Shown here in pieces: positions 20,701-30,983 of a stretch of DNA of 38,713 nucleotides; position 1 is the first letter of the stretch; every line of letters begins with the position of its first letter. Position numbers and translations under genes: made by a program. The notes under the pieces were generated by a model. It had not been told where the DNA came from. It did not search any database and worked only from the letters and a program-made list of their open reading frames with translations. The stretch spans positions 282,470 through 321,182 of the forward strand of contig BFEA01000085.1 in assembly GCA_003427395.1 (NCBI GenBank). The letters run 5' to 3'. Source of the stretch: Chara braunii. Lineage: Eukaryota > Streptophyta > Charophyceae > Charales > Characeae.

Positions 20701-23700
20701 GTTGACCTGGTCAAACGCATGCAGTCTGCCTTCCTCCCACCTTCCCCCAGTTCATCCCTTAGTCTGCTTTCAATCAAAATAAAAATGAAACTTATGCTTC
20801 ACTCTCATACATTCCTTCCATTTAGTCTAATTGGGTCATGAAAGAGAGCAAAATCATAGGGACAATCTCATACATACATCATTCAAGCTAAAGGAAGATA
20901 AGCAAACATGGGTATAGTGGGGTCATACAAATAAAAAAAAGTATACCTGATAGTTCCCTGTCTCCAGAACCTCGCCTGGATTCCGGCAGAGCTCCCGCAA
21001 TCGGTGGGTGGACTCTCCACAGAGTCTTGATGCGGTCCTACGGGTTGCAATCCCGCCTGCCACCTTCCTCTCAGAACCAACAAACTAGACTTAGTGTAAG
21101 AAGGGCAGAAGAAGTTAAGTTTAAGTCTCTCAGATCCAAGAGAGCTGCACTCAGACTCGCGAGAGAGGTCCTTGTTGCCTCGATGCGCCTGAGGGCCCCG
21201 CAATGGTGGCCAAAACGCCTCGCAACTTGGTCAAACAGAAGTCAAACTTGCAATTGCTGCCTCCCAGACGACTACCCAAATGGCAATAGTAGCCTCTCCA
21301 TCAGTAATCGCGGCCACTCCGCAACTTCGTGACTGAAAACGCACAGCCACAAGTCTAAGACACGGGCTGTAGAGCGAAGGCATAGTCTTCTCTCTCTCCC
21401 GCACCATAGTATAGCAGCAAACGCAGTCCAACTAGTCATGTAATACGCGGAGTATATACAGATACCAACCACGCAACCCTTGCGTGCATTGCCAACTCCG
21501 CGTCGGTCAGCTGCTCACAACATCAGCTCGATCATCCCTACTCATTGGTTGGTCGTGAACAGCTACGTGCAGCTCGCCCGCTCTGTCGGCAGCTACCGGT
21601 TGGCCCGTGCTCGATCAGTCCAACACGTGAACGCACCTAGCCAGCCATACGACCAGGTCCACTCGGAGCCACAGGGCGGGGCCTTCGTCCAGGGAGAAGC
21701 ACCACCAACTCACTCACCGGGGTGCTACGCAGCTTGGTGCTAGCCACGTACACAAAGGGGTAGAGGCAGGTAGCGTTCATCAATCTGTTGAGCAATAATC
21801 TGACTGAATCTTCCGCTATAATGCGGAAAGATTCATTACTTTCTTGAAACTGCCCCGGAGCGCAGCTCTTAGCATTGACCCCAAACAAACCACTAACCTA
21901 TAGATCAAACTAACATTACCATTCTGTTCGCAGCATCCGAAAACCCCCGCTTAACTCCTAGCTCGCTCGATTCCGTAAAGGATTAAGCGAGATCTCAATT
22001 TTCACTCTGGCTATTTTCACACTTTCCGCCATAGCTCCGCGCGAGCTCTTTCTTATTAACCTCTCAATCCACTAACCTATCGCAAAAACTAACTTCATAT
22101 TCTAACGCGCAATTATCAAAACCCCTATTCAACCTCCTCTTTCACTCGATTCCATGAAGAATCGAGTGGAATCCCGACTTTTTCATTCCCCCCTCGCCGC
22201 GCGACCTTGTTCCCTACTCCAACTCCACTAATCCTCTATCCAAACTGACCGAGGATCCGACTTCTCCCTACCAACAAACCCCCGAATCGCACCTCTACTC
22301 TCAAAAACGATCAAGAATCAGCCTCATACACCCGCCTTCATCCTTCTCCTCCACTTACTCCCGCCATCCTCTGCGCACTGATTTCTTCATCTTACTCTTA
22401 TCCTACTAACCTAACACTAAATTTGACCTCATCAACTGACTCGCCCGGTGCCAAACCCCGAGATCGCCACTTTCCCCGCCCGAAACGGCTCACAATGGAA
22501 TGAGTTCGGCGTTTTCCACCATCGTTGCTCTTTCTTCGAATGCACGTACCCCATGTCCGCGCCCAGATACAGCCTTCCCCTAACTGTGCCCGTTCTGCCC
22601 CGATAGGACTGCGCTCTGATGAAGGTCCTCCTCACTCCTTGATGATCCGCTCCCCTACTACCGATGCAGCATCCGACCGTAGCGGCCCCGCAATGCCCAG
22701 CACAGTCTCATCAGACTCTCCGTGGGCGATAGTCCGAGAACGGCCGATTTCCATACCGATCGATTAGTCTTTCGCCCCTATACCCTGTCCGACCAGTTGT
22801 GCACCCTGCTGATTTCGCTGCCAAACTGCTACAGCCTCCTCCTGCCCACTATGCGGAAAGGAGTTTGCCACTACCTCAGGTCCTCCGCAGGCAATTTCCC
22901 ACACGGACAGCCTGTCGCGGGGCCAAAGGCGCGGCTTGCTACAAAGCCTAGGCACGAGCCTAGTGCAAATCCCGGTGGTAGTTGCAAATATTCAAATGAG
23001 AACTTAGAGGACCGAGGCGGGGAAGGGCTCCCCTGGTGAGCGGCCGCTGCCGTGGCCTTCCCATAGTGCCCCGGACCGCTCTTCCAAGTGTTGCTCACCC
23101 TTCTCTCGAGTCCCAACGGGCAGGCACACATTCAATCCTTTCTCAGCAAAAGGTGAGCGGCGGCCAGTACTCCAACCAACGGCCCCCCCTGTCTCATATG
23201 CATGTTGAACCCCTCGGTTTCGTATTCCAAAACAGGCGAGATAAAGGAATTCCATATGAACCTCGACTGGTCAAACGAGATGCGTGCTCTAGGTCCTCGA
23301 CTCCCGTTACGGCCACTAACTCTGGCGTAACGTCCAAGACAAAGGGACGGTGGAGCATAAAAAATACCTAACAATACGATATTAAAATAATCTTATTTAG
23401 AAAATTTTAATCGTCGGGGAGCAACGGGCGAAACAACAGGAACCCTCCACTACCGCCCCGATTGCATTGGCGGTAAAACCAAGGGTGATAGCCCCGTCGG
23501 GTTCTCAACCCCTCGGTCTCTCCGCACTATCCTAATATCCTCGCGTCCTCGCCGCTCAGTCTCAATCCCTGAATCTCTCTAATGAAAGTCGGACGCCGTA
23601 ACCACTAGTACTGGGCCCAAGTTTGGGTCTAGTTTTGACCGATACCTAAATAAGCGGATATTGCACGACGCGTAGTTCTACTAAAACGCTTCAAACCCAC

Positions 23701-23985
23701 ACATCTGCCTATCGACAGAACTCACGACGGTCAACCTTCCCGTTCACCGCGCGACTATACCGAACCATGCAGTCGTCAACGTCGTCCTTCGCACATGCGC
23801 ACAAGTCACCGGCAAGCGCATCAATCAAGAGGCATAATCTTTTTGATCCTTATTTAATCAGAAATAAAAGTTGGGTCGGCAATCACGTCGGTTCCCATAA
23901 TCATCGATAACAAAAGGATCACGCGCGCCTTAAGTTTGCGCGCCCCCACACTCCCTGCTCTTGTCATCCATCAGCCTAATGTAAA
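20701..23985. other. Right half of insertion C, no gene recognised
   Basis: No frame with recognisable motifs. Noted are an inverted repeat CGCGGAGT / ACTCCGCG (21446-21453 and 21495-21502) around a TATATAC, a hairpin at 21806-21834, and generally C-rich sequence with many short frames. Two 18-base direct copies of CATAAACACCGTC-CGC lie near 23987 and 24005. Confidence 0.5.
21806..21834. other. Stem-loop in insertion C
   Basis: GAATCTTCCGC and GCGGAAAGATTC form an 11-bp stem with one bulged A around a TATAAT loop. No following T-run, so a terminator is not implied. Confidence 0.6.
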
Positions 23986-24112
23986 CCATAAACACCGTCA
24001 CGCATAAACACCGTCGCGCCTCGCGCGTTATACCTAAACTTTGAATCAAGCTTATTTTCCGTTACTTGCAAAACCCAGGGCGGATACCCTTGTAAGGGCA
24101 TTCGCACCGACA

Positions 24113-24595
24113 GCGTGTAGTGCCTGAGCCCATTTGCGGACAGCTCGTGGCAGAAGCCAAGTCTGGTAAGTTTAACTATCAGTAGTTTCTCGATCTCGCT
24201 CTCCAACGAGAGAAGATGACCGCACAGATAAAGGGGTCTTACGCTTCGGTAGTAAAGTCAGGACCGGTTGGTGGTTATGGCAAGCGAGGCATTTGGCGGC
24301 AAAAGCGTCATGACCACATGCTTGTAGTATTTGATGATGATACAGTGGAAAGGTTACCTCTTGACGAGTCTACGGGAGGAGGAGGTAACGGCGGCAGTGA
24401 ACCTGGGAATGTTGTCATGGCCAACAAGGGAGGCTAGAGTCAGTGGAAGAAGAAGAGGAGGCAACGCTCGTTCCATAAGCATCCCGGCATAGCGTTCGGG
24501 AGGCCTTGGGAAAAGATGAACATGACCCGAGAGGAATGGCAGTCCAAAATGGACAATCGTCAGTGCCTCGTAATAGCTTGGTGCCCGCTTGTTCG
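24113..24595 (+). pseudogene. gag: Element B gag, C-terminal part
   Basis: The frame resumes with PEPICGQLVAEAKSGKFNYQ, an in-frame TAG, then FLDLALQREKMTAQIKGSYA, matching the end of a plant Retrotrans_gag region. The 24216-24437 frame ends at a TAG; beyond it follow WKKKRRQRSF and MNMTREEWQSKMDNRQCLV. The last Cys is where a CCHC knuckle should begin, but the next residues (IAWCPLVRNP) do not form one, so the knuckle is destroyed. Confidence 0.75.
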
Positions 24596-24596
24596 T

Positions 24597-25312
24597 AACC
24601 CGAAAGTGAGCAGCCAGTAGAAGTAGCATCTGCTCCTACTGAGTCGAAGGGATTAGAGGAAGACAAAGGTAAGGCGCCTATAATCCCTTCTACCCCTTCA
24701 ACTCTTAAGGCAGAGAATGGCTCTTCTTCCGCCCATCGTCCATAACATACCGACACTGTACTTTGTTCTGTCTCACTCGACGATTCCCTTGATGAGCTCT
24801 CCAATAAACTTATAGCACTACGGAGTTCGTGAGCGAAGAAAGCGAAGTCTAAGGGTGAGTCGATGATCGCGGATATAGAGATTGCGCACACACAAGTAGG
24901 TGCTCTGTTAGATCCAGGATCGATGCGGCCTTATATCTCAGAGAAGGCAATTCGTAAATTGCATCTGGGAATGAACGTAAAAGACTTACCTCGACCTATT
25001 ACGTCTATACTGGCTGACAAGAGCATGATCACTGTCTCTCAATACGTCGATCGTGTTAAGTGTTATTTCGGGACAAAGGAAGATGAGAAGATCCTACATG
25101 AAGTATACTTCCTAATCGAGAACAACTTACCCTTTGATATAATTTTGGGTATGGATTGGCAAGAGGAAGCCGACCCAGAAGTTAAATTCAAAGATAAAAT
25201 TGTCAAACTCAAGAACAAAAAGTCCAAATTACGCGCTATAAAGTTCTATCATAAGTCTGGCTCTAACTCTACTCTGTTTTTCTGTTGTACGAGTACCCAT
25301 CATTCTGATTGA
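24597..25312 (+). pseudogene. pol: Element B protease, DTG replaced by DPG
   Basis: After a Pro/Ser/Glu-rich linker (EQPVEVASAPTESKGLEED) with stops near 24742 and 24829, the open frame 24863-25312 carries the retropepsin motif GALLDPGSMRPYISEKAIRK and, about 85 residues later, FDIILGMDWQEEADPEV, the classic closing hydrophobic-Gly motif. The catalytic triplet should be Asp-Thr/Ser-Gly. Here codons 24911-24919 give Asp-Pro-Gly, one base change from Ser or Thr, which probably inactivates the enzyme. Confidence 0.88.
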
Positions 25313-25369
25313 TGGTAGTAAAGAAGAAGTTGGATTAGGAGGTGATGATGGTGCTTGTCAAGCGAGTAG

Positions 25370-26090
25370 GTGGAGTGTTGCTCATCATATCCATCTTCTA
25401 TCGAAAAACTTCTCATCGAATACAAGGACTTGCAAACTGAGCCGGCGAAAATTACTGAGCATGCTATTAAGCACACAATCGAGATCATTCCCGGCAGCAA
25501 GGTTCCCAAGGGTCTCATTTGCCAAATGTCTCCCATGGAACTTGAGGAACTTCGACAGCGGTTGCAAGAACTTACTGTCAAGGCATGGATTCGCCCTAGC
25601 TCATCTCCTTATGATGCGCATGTCTTATTCGTGCCCAAAAAGGAAGGTGGACTTTGTCTATGTATAGATTATTGTGGGTTGAACTCCATGACTGTCAAAA
25701 ACGCGGAGCCTCTTCCGCGCATTGACGATCTATTGGATCAATTGCAGGGGTGCAGATACTTTAGCAAGATTGATCTCAAGTCCGGGTACCACCAAATCGA
25801 GGTGGCCCCTGAGGATCAATACAAGTCGGCATTCTGAACCCGGTACGGTCACTATGAGTTCATGGTTATGCCTTTCGGTTTGCCCAACGCACATGCGACC
25901 TTCTAAAGGTCCATGAACGAGTTGTTCCGACAATGGCTCCATCAATTCGAAGCAGTTTATCTCGACAATATTCTAATATATAGTAAGACACTGGAAGATC
26001 ACAAGAAACACCTACGAATGGTCTTGCAGAAGTTGCGCGAGGACAACTTCAAACTCAATCCGAAGGACTAAGGCCCAAATCTTGTATTTA
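25370..26090 (+). pseudogene. pol: Element B reverse transcriptase, YLDD changed to YLDN
   Basis: The open frame to 25837 carries ELRQRLQELTVKAWIRPSSS, FVPKKEGGLCLCIDYCGLNS and FSKIDLKSGYHQIEVAPEDQ (first catalytic Asp). A TGA (25835-25837) stands where an Arg codon is expected, and a TAA (25904-25906) where a Gln is expected; both are single C-to-T changes. The active-site box reads AVYLDNILIYSKTLEDHKKH, with the second catalytic Asp replaced by Asn at 25967-25969. More stops follow from 26069. Confidence 0.93.
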
Positions 26091-26149
26091 TGACACATAG
26101 TGAACGAAGAAGGACTAAGGCCTGAAGAAGAAAAAGATCACAGCAATCA

Positions 26150-26780
26150 GAGATTGGTCACAACCTAAAACTATAACTGAACTAAGGTTTTTCCTAGAAC
26201 TTGCTAGCTACTATAGGAAGTTCGTCAGAAACTTCTCCTCGATAGTTGCTCCTATGAAAAGATTTTTGAAAAAGGAAAAACCTTGGTTGTGCATCAAACA
26301 TTGTGAATCATCGTTTAAAAAGTTAAAACATGCTCTGACTCACTACCCTGTCCTAAAGATTGTTGACCCTTCTCTTCCTTTCATCGTTATGACTGACGCA
26401 AGTCAGTATGGGATTGGAGTTGTGCTACAGCAGGACGACGGTAAGGGATATAGACCTACTAAGTTTATGTTAAAAAAACTTTCGTCAGAAAAAATGATAA
26501 ACTCCACCTATGAAAGAGAATTATATGCCTTAGTTGTTGCACTAGATACCTAAAAACACTACTTGTTAGGGAGGCATTTCACTGTCTACTCCGATCACTC
26601 TACTTTGAAGTGGATGAAGACTCAGTATAAGCTCTCCGACAAGTTAGTAAGGTGGTCCGCCTTCCTTGACACATTTGACTTTGAGGTGAAAACCATCAAA
26701 GGTCAGTCTAACGTGGTTGCGGATACTTTGTCCAGGTGTGTAGATTTCTTTGCAACCATTGTCTCCTATCGGAAATGAAC
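26150..26780 (+). pseudogene. pol: Element B RNase H domain
   Basis: After the thumb region, the frame 26254-26553 gives LPFIVMTDASQYGIGVVLQQ (catalytic Asp) and NSTYERELYALVVALDT (catalytic Glu). A TAA interrupts before HYLLGRHFTVYSDHSTLKW (catalytic Asp) in the frame 26563-26778, which ends KGQSNVVADTLSR. All key acidic residues are visible; the single stop separates two otherwise good frames. Confidence 0.92.
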
Positions 26781-26899
26781 CGAAAGAACAAATCCGCCAT
26801 GGTTATGGCAATGATCCTATTGAGTCCTATCACAGAGACTCTACGAAAGAGCCCTGAATTGTTTCCGAAATATCGAATGACTGATGGCTTACTCTTCTT

Positions 26900-27475
26900 G
26901 TTGGATTAAAACGAAGAAAGATTGTGTGTTCCTCACCTACAATTAGTCAAGAGTGTAATCATTGGGAAACGTCAAGATGCAGAAGGTCACTTTGGTTTTA
27001 AGAAGACATATGTCGATGTATGTGAACGTTTTGAATGGAAAGGAATGAAGGAACATGTACTAACGTATGTGCGGACTTGTCTTTATGTCAGAGGAACAAA
27101 CCCTCATATGAGAATCTGATGGGACTATTGAGACCGTTGCCAATTCCAAGTGAGTCAGGTGAGTCTATTTCAATTGACTTTATGAGTCTCACCAAGAGTC
27201 GAAACGGCAACAGTCAGGTAATGTTCATCGTCGATAGATTCTCAAGTATGCTATGTTCATTCCTTTGCCTGTTGAAGTTAGAACCGAACTAATCATTCAG
27301 AAGTTTCAAATGCGATGGGTGGATTTCCCAAAACCATCCGATTTGACAGAGATGTTCGGTTCACTTGTCCACAATGGAACAAGTTGATGGAAGTCTATGG
27401 GACCAGGTTGACCATGTCGTCAGGTTGACTATGTCGTCAGGTCGACACCCTGAAACGAATGGCCAAACTGAGCAA
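26900..27475 (+). pseudogene. pol: Element B integrase, N-terminal zinc finger and core, interrupted by element D
   Basis: The HHCC region shows EGHFGFKKTYVDVCERFEWK with its Cys pair shifted to the next frame (LCQRNKPS at about 27085). The core has SISIDFMSLTK (Asp at 27176-27178), IRFDRDVRFTCPQWNKL (Asp at 27345-27347) and RHPETNGQTEQ in yet another frame, with Glu at 27470-27472. A 17-base duplication (27404-27437) shifts the frame between the second Asp and the Glu. Element D begins one codon after the Glu. Confidence 0.88.
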
Positions 27476-27796
27476 CGAAGCGGACCTCTGGTGGGCCTCT
27501 GAGATCAGCCCCTTGGCCTGTTCTCACAGGCCTGTGTTCTATTCGGGGGCAGTCNAGNNCAGTCCAGTCCAGGCCGGTACCTCTGTCGGTACCAGCCAGT
27601 CCAGTCCAGTCCTGTCAGTCCGTTGGGGTATACCCCAGCAGTTGTCTGTTTTCGTTCTCATTCGGCACTTGCACATTTTGGAGTACGTGCGTTGGAGTCT
27701 TGCGTGGGGAGCTGCGTTGTGCATCTTGCTCCCCCCTTCTTCGTCCATCTCCATCTCTATCACTAGCGGAGCACCACACCTGGTGCGTCCGCTACA
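27476..27796 (+). repeat. 5' LTR of element D
   Basis: Direct copy of 35678-35998, same length. Its first bases read CGAAGCGGACC in place of TGTAGCGGACC in the 3' copy; the end is GGTGCGTCCGCTACA. The intact 3' copy has perfect inverted termini TGTAGCGGACC / GGTCCGCTACA. Three Ns lie at 27555 and 27558-27559. Confidence 0.95.
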
Positions 27797-28181
27797 TTAG
27801 TATCGGAGCGTAAACGTTCCCCGCTCCCACCCACCACCCCGTACAGTTGTACAGCTGAGAAAACAGCAAACCCGATAGCAGGTTTTTTCGCTATTTTTCA
27901 GGTGTTTTTCGGGCACCTGCAGGAGGTGACACGTGGCGAAAAAAGCAGGTGCCACCACGAGCGCATCTCCATCTCTATCACTAGCGTAGCACCACACCTG
28001 GTGCGTCCGCTACATTAGTGTCGGAGCGGGAACGTTCCCCGCTCCCACCCACCACCCCTTACAGTTGTACAGCTGAGAAAACAGCAAACCCGATAGCAAG
28101 TTTTTTCGCTGTTTTTCGGGTGTTTTTCGGGCACCTGCAGGAGGTGACACGTGGCGAAAAAAGCAGGTGCCACCACGAGCG
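27746..28181 (+). repeat. 218-bp tandem duplication over LTR end, primer site and leader of element D
   Basis: 27746-27963 and 27964-28181 are near-identical copies. Each includes the last 50 bases of the LTR, the primer-binding site and the first 150 bases of the leader (AAAACAGCAAACCCGATAGC, CACCTGCAGGAGGTGACACG). The junction is exact. Element D therefore has two primer sites, and its true 5' LTR end is duplicated. Confidence 0.95.
27798..27809 (+). other. Primer-binding site of element D (first copy)
   Basis: TAGTATCGGAGC, one base after the LTR end, matches the initiator-Met site TGGTATCAGAGC at 10 of 12 positions. A second copy, TAGTGTCGGAGC, lies 218 bases downstream at 28016-28027. 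Confidence 0.7.
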
Positions 28182-28294
28182 CGTGGCGCTTGAGCGCCAA
28201 GGCCAAGGCCGCCGCGCGCGCCCCACGCGCCCACGCTGCCCCGCTGCGCTCCCGGATTATATTAATCAAGATCTGGGATGCATGCTGTCGCTGG

Positions 28295-28347
28295 GGTTTG
28301 AACCCAGGCAACTGCTGGCCATGCGCATGCGTGTACCACCCTCATAA
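28295..28347 (-). other. tRNA-like A-box/B-box pair (possible SINE relic) in element D leader
   Basis: On the minus strand, a weak A-box-like TTATGAGGGTGG (28347-28336) is followed 43 bases later by a good B box, GGTTCAAACC (28304-28295). The spacing equals that of a tRNA gene, and GTGGTACACGC resembles the D-arm of tRNA-derived SINEs. The stems do not fold well into a cloverleaf, so it is not a functional tRNA gene. It could also be chance. Confidence 0.3.
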
Positions 28348-28448
28348 CACACAGGTCACAGTCTATGCATGGCCTTGTATCACGGCAACCTCGTGTTGAA
28401 GAGGTGCTGGCCAGCGAGCAGCGGCCAGCAACGGGAGAGGCAGCTATT

Positions 28449-28464
28449 CCCCCCCCCCCCCCCC
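28449..28464. repeat. C16 homopolymer
   Basis: Sixteen C residues in the element D leader; a likely place for sequencing error. Confidence 0.9.
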
Positions 28465-28668
28465 GGTGGTTGTTGCTGCCTGTGCACGTGGCCACCTGCA
28501 GTGCCATGTGGCACTTTTCTGTGGACTGAAGACCCCCGTGGTTTAGGGGGCTGCGCCACAGCATTATTATTATTATTTTTTACTATTTCTCTACAGCTGC
28601 AGCAGCAGCTTTGCAGCAGCTCAAGATTTCCCCCTGGCTAGGGGGCTATGTGACTGTGGCAGTAGGGT

Positions 28669-28785
28669 GGCTGATCAAGATCTCAGCCAACCCTAGATCA
28701 TCATCATCATCCATTAGGGTATGCTCACACAGCACAACCCTGGATCTGCAGTGCTGCAACTAGGGGCTGATCAAGATCTCAGCCC
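28669..28785 (+). repeat. GGCTGATCAAGATCTCAGCC direct repeats
   Basis: The 20-base word occurs at 28669-28688 and 28766-28785. It is itself an imperfect palindrome (GGCTGA...TCAGCC). A related ATTAATCAAGATCTGGG lies at 28261. Function unknown. Confidence 0.75.
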
Positions 28786-28875
28786 CCCTCCATCCTCCAG
28801 TTGGTTGGCTGCAGCGAAGGCCAAGACCCTCCTGGTCATGGTATACCTTGTGCCCTTGGAGACACCAAGGACCAA

Positions 28876-29340
28876 CTATCATCTCTCTCTTCCCTTTTCT
28901 TTCCCCCACCTTCCACTGCCTCTCTCCCCTCCTCTTTTTACCTTCCCCACCCCACCTTTTCTCCCACTAACCACTATCTTACCCTCTTTTCTTCATTTCT
29001 TTTCTTTTCTCTCCTTTCTTTCCTCTTAGTTTCTTGATCACCCTCCATCTTTCCCCATCCTCTTTCTCTCCCATTCTCTCACCCTCCTCTCCCCCAACTG
29101 CCACCACATCATCCCCCCACTTTCCACTTCCATCTTTTTCCCTCTCCCACCTTTTTCTTTCTTCTCTCCATCACTTTCTCATCCCCCCTTGCCCCCTACT
29201 TCGAATTTTTCTGGTTTTCTTTTTTTCTACCTCTCTTTTGATTTATCTTTTCTCTTTTTCCAAAAATTCAAAATATTTTTTTTCCCACCTTCTTTTCTCA
29301 TTTTCTGATTTATTTTATTTATTTTTTTATTTATTCTGAA
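28876..29340. repeat. Long pyrimidine tract in element D leader
   Basis: About 460 bases almost entirely of C and T, passing to T-rich on the right. Frames across it encode only Ser/Leu/Phe/Pro low-complexity sequence. Confidence 0.85.
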
Positions 29341-29395
29341 AATTTGATTTTCTTTACGGCAACCCTAAATCTGATTAGGTGTTAGTCTTTACTAC

Positions 29396-29728
29396 TTTCG
29401 GCACACGTTTTGACCCCGTGAGGATAACGAAATGTTGCCGAAATTTTCTGTTTTTTTTTTCTTCCGCTTAGTTTTCTCGGCACACTTCGACCACATGGGC
29501 ATAACAAAATGCTGCCGAAATTTTTGACAAATCAGATACTTCATTTCTCCCTACCTCCTTACCCACTTATTTACTTATTTATTTATTTATTTATTTATTA
29601 TTTCTTTATTTATTTTTAAAAATTCTTTTTTTATTTGCGGCATCTTGACACCTAGTGTGCTCACCTTGGTCTCTCCTTTCCCCTTGGCACATTCTTGACC
29701 CCATGGGGGGTAGGGAAATGCTGCCGAA
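29396..29728 (+). repeat. Three TTTCGGCA...TGCCGAAA stem-loop units in element D leader
   Basis: Unit 1 is 29396-29443, unit 2 29477-29518, unit 3 29684-29728. Each begins with a CGGCACA-like word, contains a TTGACCCCRTGGGG-like middle and ends AAATGCTGCCGAAA, so its ends are inverted repeats of 6 to 8 bases. Unit 1 has perfect 8-base arms. Between units lie T-rich and TTTA-rich stretches (29570-29625). Unit 3 belongs to the large inverted repeat and recurs inverted at 31196-31245. Confidence 0.8.
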
Positions 29729-29972
29729 AATTTCAAAATATATATATATCGTCACAAAAAGAACTGCCCGATAATATATATATTTTCCCTTCACATCTTT
29801 TTACTTATTTCTTTAATTATTTTTATTATTTATTTATTTCCTTATTTATTTTTATTTTCTCTCGAAATCTCGTTGTTTATTTATTTTTCTTCCGCCTTCC
29901 CTCCCCTATGCTTGCTATTTTACTTTCTTGATTAGATCACCGGTACCCTACCCTAACCACTTAAACTTCGGT
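29658..29972 (+). repeat. Left arm of the large inverted repeat in element D
   Basis: From TGCTCACCTTGG to CTAACCACTTAAACTTCGGT, this is the reverse complement of 30984-31272. The arms are nearly identical apart from about 30 extra bases in the left arm (about 29748-29775, CGTCACAAAAAGAACTGCCC) and homopolymer differences. Confidence 0.95.
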
Positions 29973-30917
29973 AAGAGGTTGCAACAACCGCGGGAGTAGG
30001 AAGAAGGTAGAATGGGGCTGGATAGGGTGTAGGGCGTGGGAAGCGAGCCTGCATGGGAGGAAAAGTAGAGGAGGTAGGGGATGCGCCCGAAGGCGCGGCC
30101 ACTTGTGAGGGTGGGGGTGGCTGAAGGCGTAAGAGGGCGAACTCGGTCCGGAGCTGGGCAATCTCGTCTGCGAGACTTCGAACGTAGGTCGAGCGAGGAG
30201 TGGCAGGGGGAAGAGTGGAGGGAGTGGACGCACAAGCGGCGTGGGGCATCCCAGAGGGGGGAGAGCCAGGTGGCGCCGCGGTCCTGCGAAGGGAAGGGAG
30301 AAGCGGTCACCCGAAAAAGCTGAGACTTCGGTAGCGGGTTGTGGTCCCGTGGCCGTCGTGACCGGAATCGGGGCGGGTGCGCCCGTGGACTGAGGGAGGG
30401 CCTGACTCGCGGCGGCCGTCGTGCTAGGGGCGTGGATAGTCACCAAGATGACCGGGTCGGGTGCGGCGGAGGAGGAAGCTCCGCCGTGGCCACCCTGTCG
30501 GAGCACAGGGGACCCGTACTGGGAGCCAGGAGATGAAGGACACGCATCGTCCTGAAGTTGCTGCATGCCGGCGGTAAGGGTCGCCACCTGCTCCTGTAAG
30601 GGCGCGAGGGTCGCGAGTTGCGCCTGGATGGGCGCAAGGAGGGAGGTGAAGAGGGTGTGCAGATCCCCCTGGGGCTGGTGGCCCTGGTCCGTCGACACGG
30701 GTGTGGAGACCTGTGCCGTGGTCGTCGCCATGTTGGCGGCGTGTGACACACCGTCGGCCATGAGGAGGTGACGGGCCGGACTGGAGGGGGCCAAGAGAGG
30801 TCCGCGTGAGCGGAGGGCGTAGGGGGGGCTCCGCGGTAGAAAATGGCGGTCGGCGCTAGCAAGGCTAGTGCGGGCGCCGTCAAAGGGGGAGGGGTGGTTC
30901 GGGTCCAGGGTACCCAA
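29973..30917 (-). pseudogene. gag: Inverted gag N-terminal region of element D
   Basis: On the minus strand an open frame runs from about 30917, with the first ATG near 30761 (MADGVSHAAN). It carries the helical, Gln/Leu-rich segment LAPIQAQLATLAPLQEQVAT and LTAGMQQLQDD, then a Ser/Pro/Ala-rich stretch. After a frame change near 30310 come YVRSLADEIAQLRTEFALLR (coiled coil) and Pro-rich sequence. Coiled-coil then Pro-rich composition fits the N-terminal part of a gypsy gag; the gag core and zinc knuckle are absent. The orientation is opposite to all other coding parts of D. Identity is inferred from composition and position. Confidence 0.6.
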
Positions 30918-30949
30918 GGAGGAAGGGGAAGTAGGGGGGTTTTGAAGAA

Positions 30950-30961
30950 CCCTAAACCCTA
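30950..30961 (+). other. Telo-box-like CCCTAAACCCTA
   Basis: Two units of the plant telomere word in the inverted leader of D. Plant promoters and some retroelements contain such AAACCCTAA boxes. It is too short to be a telomere remnant. Confidence 0.5.
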
Positions 30962-30983
30962 GATAAACCCCAAGAAAACCCTA

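Larger units (their letters stand above)
17879..24112. mobile_element. Insertion C: 6.2-kb non-coding element of unknown class within element B gag
   Basis: The gag frame stops at YIYSR and resumes with VVPEPICGQLVAEAKSG at 24113, so the intervening 6234 bases are an insertion. Its ends are TGTCG and CGACA, perfect 5-base inverted termini of LTR type. Flanking ACGT (left) and GCGT (right) suggest a 4-base target duplication with one change. I found no gag, pol or transposase frame in it. No LTR pair could be seen by eye, so it could be a non-autonomous LTR element with diverged LTRs or another class. Strand is not determined. Confidence 0.75.

Noticed and set aside
20883-21203. Possible exon on the minus strand ending in a CAG/GTATAC splice donor
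   Set aside because: A donor-like site alone is weak evidence. No protein motif is recognisable and it lies inside insertion C.
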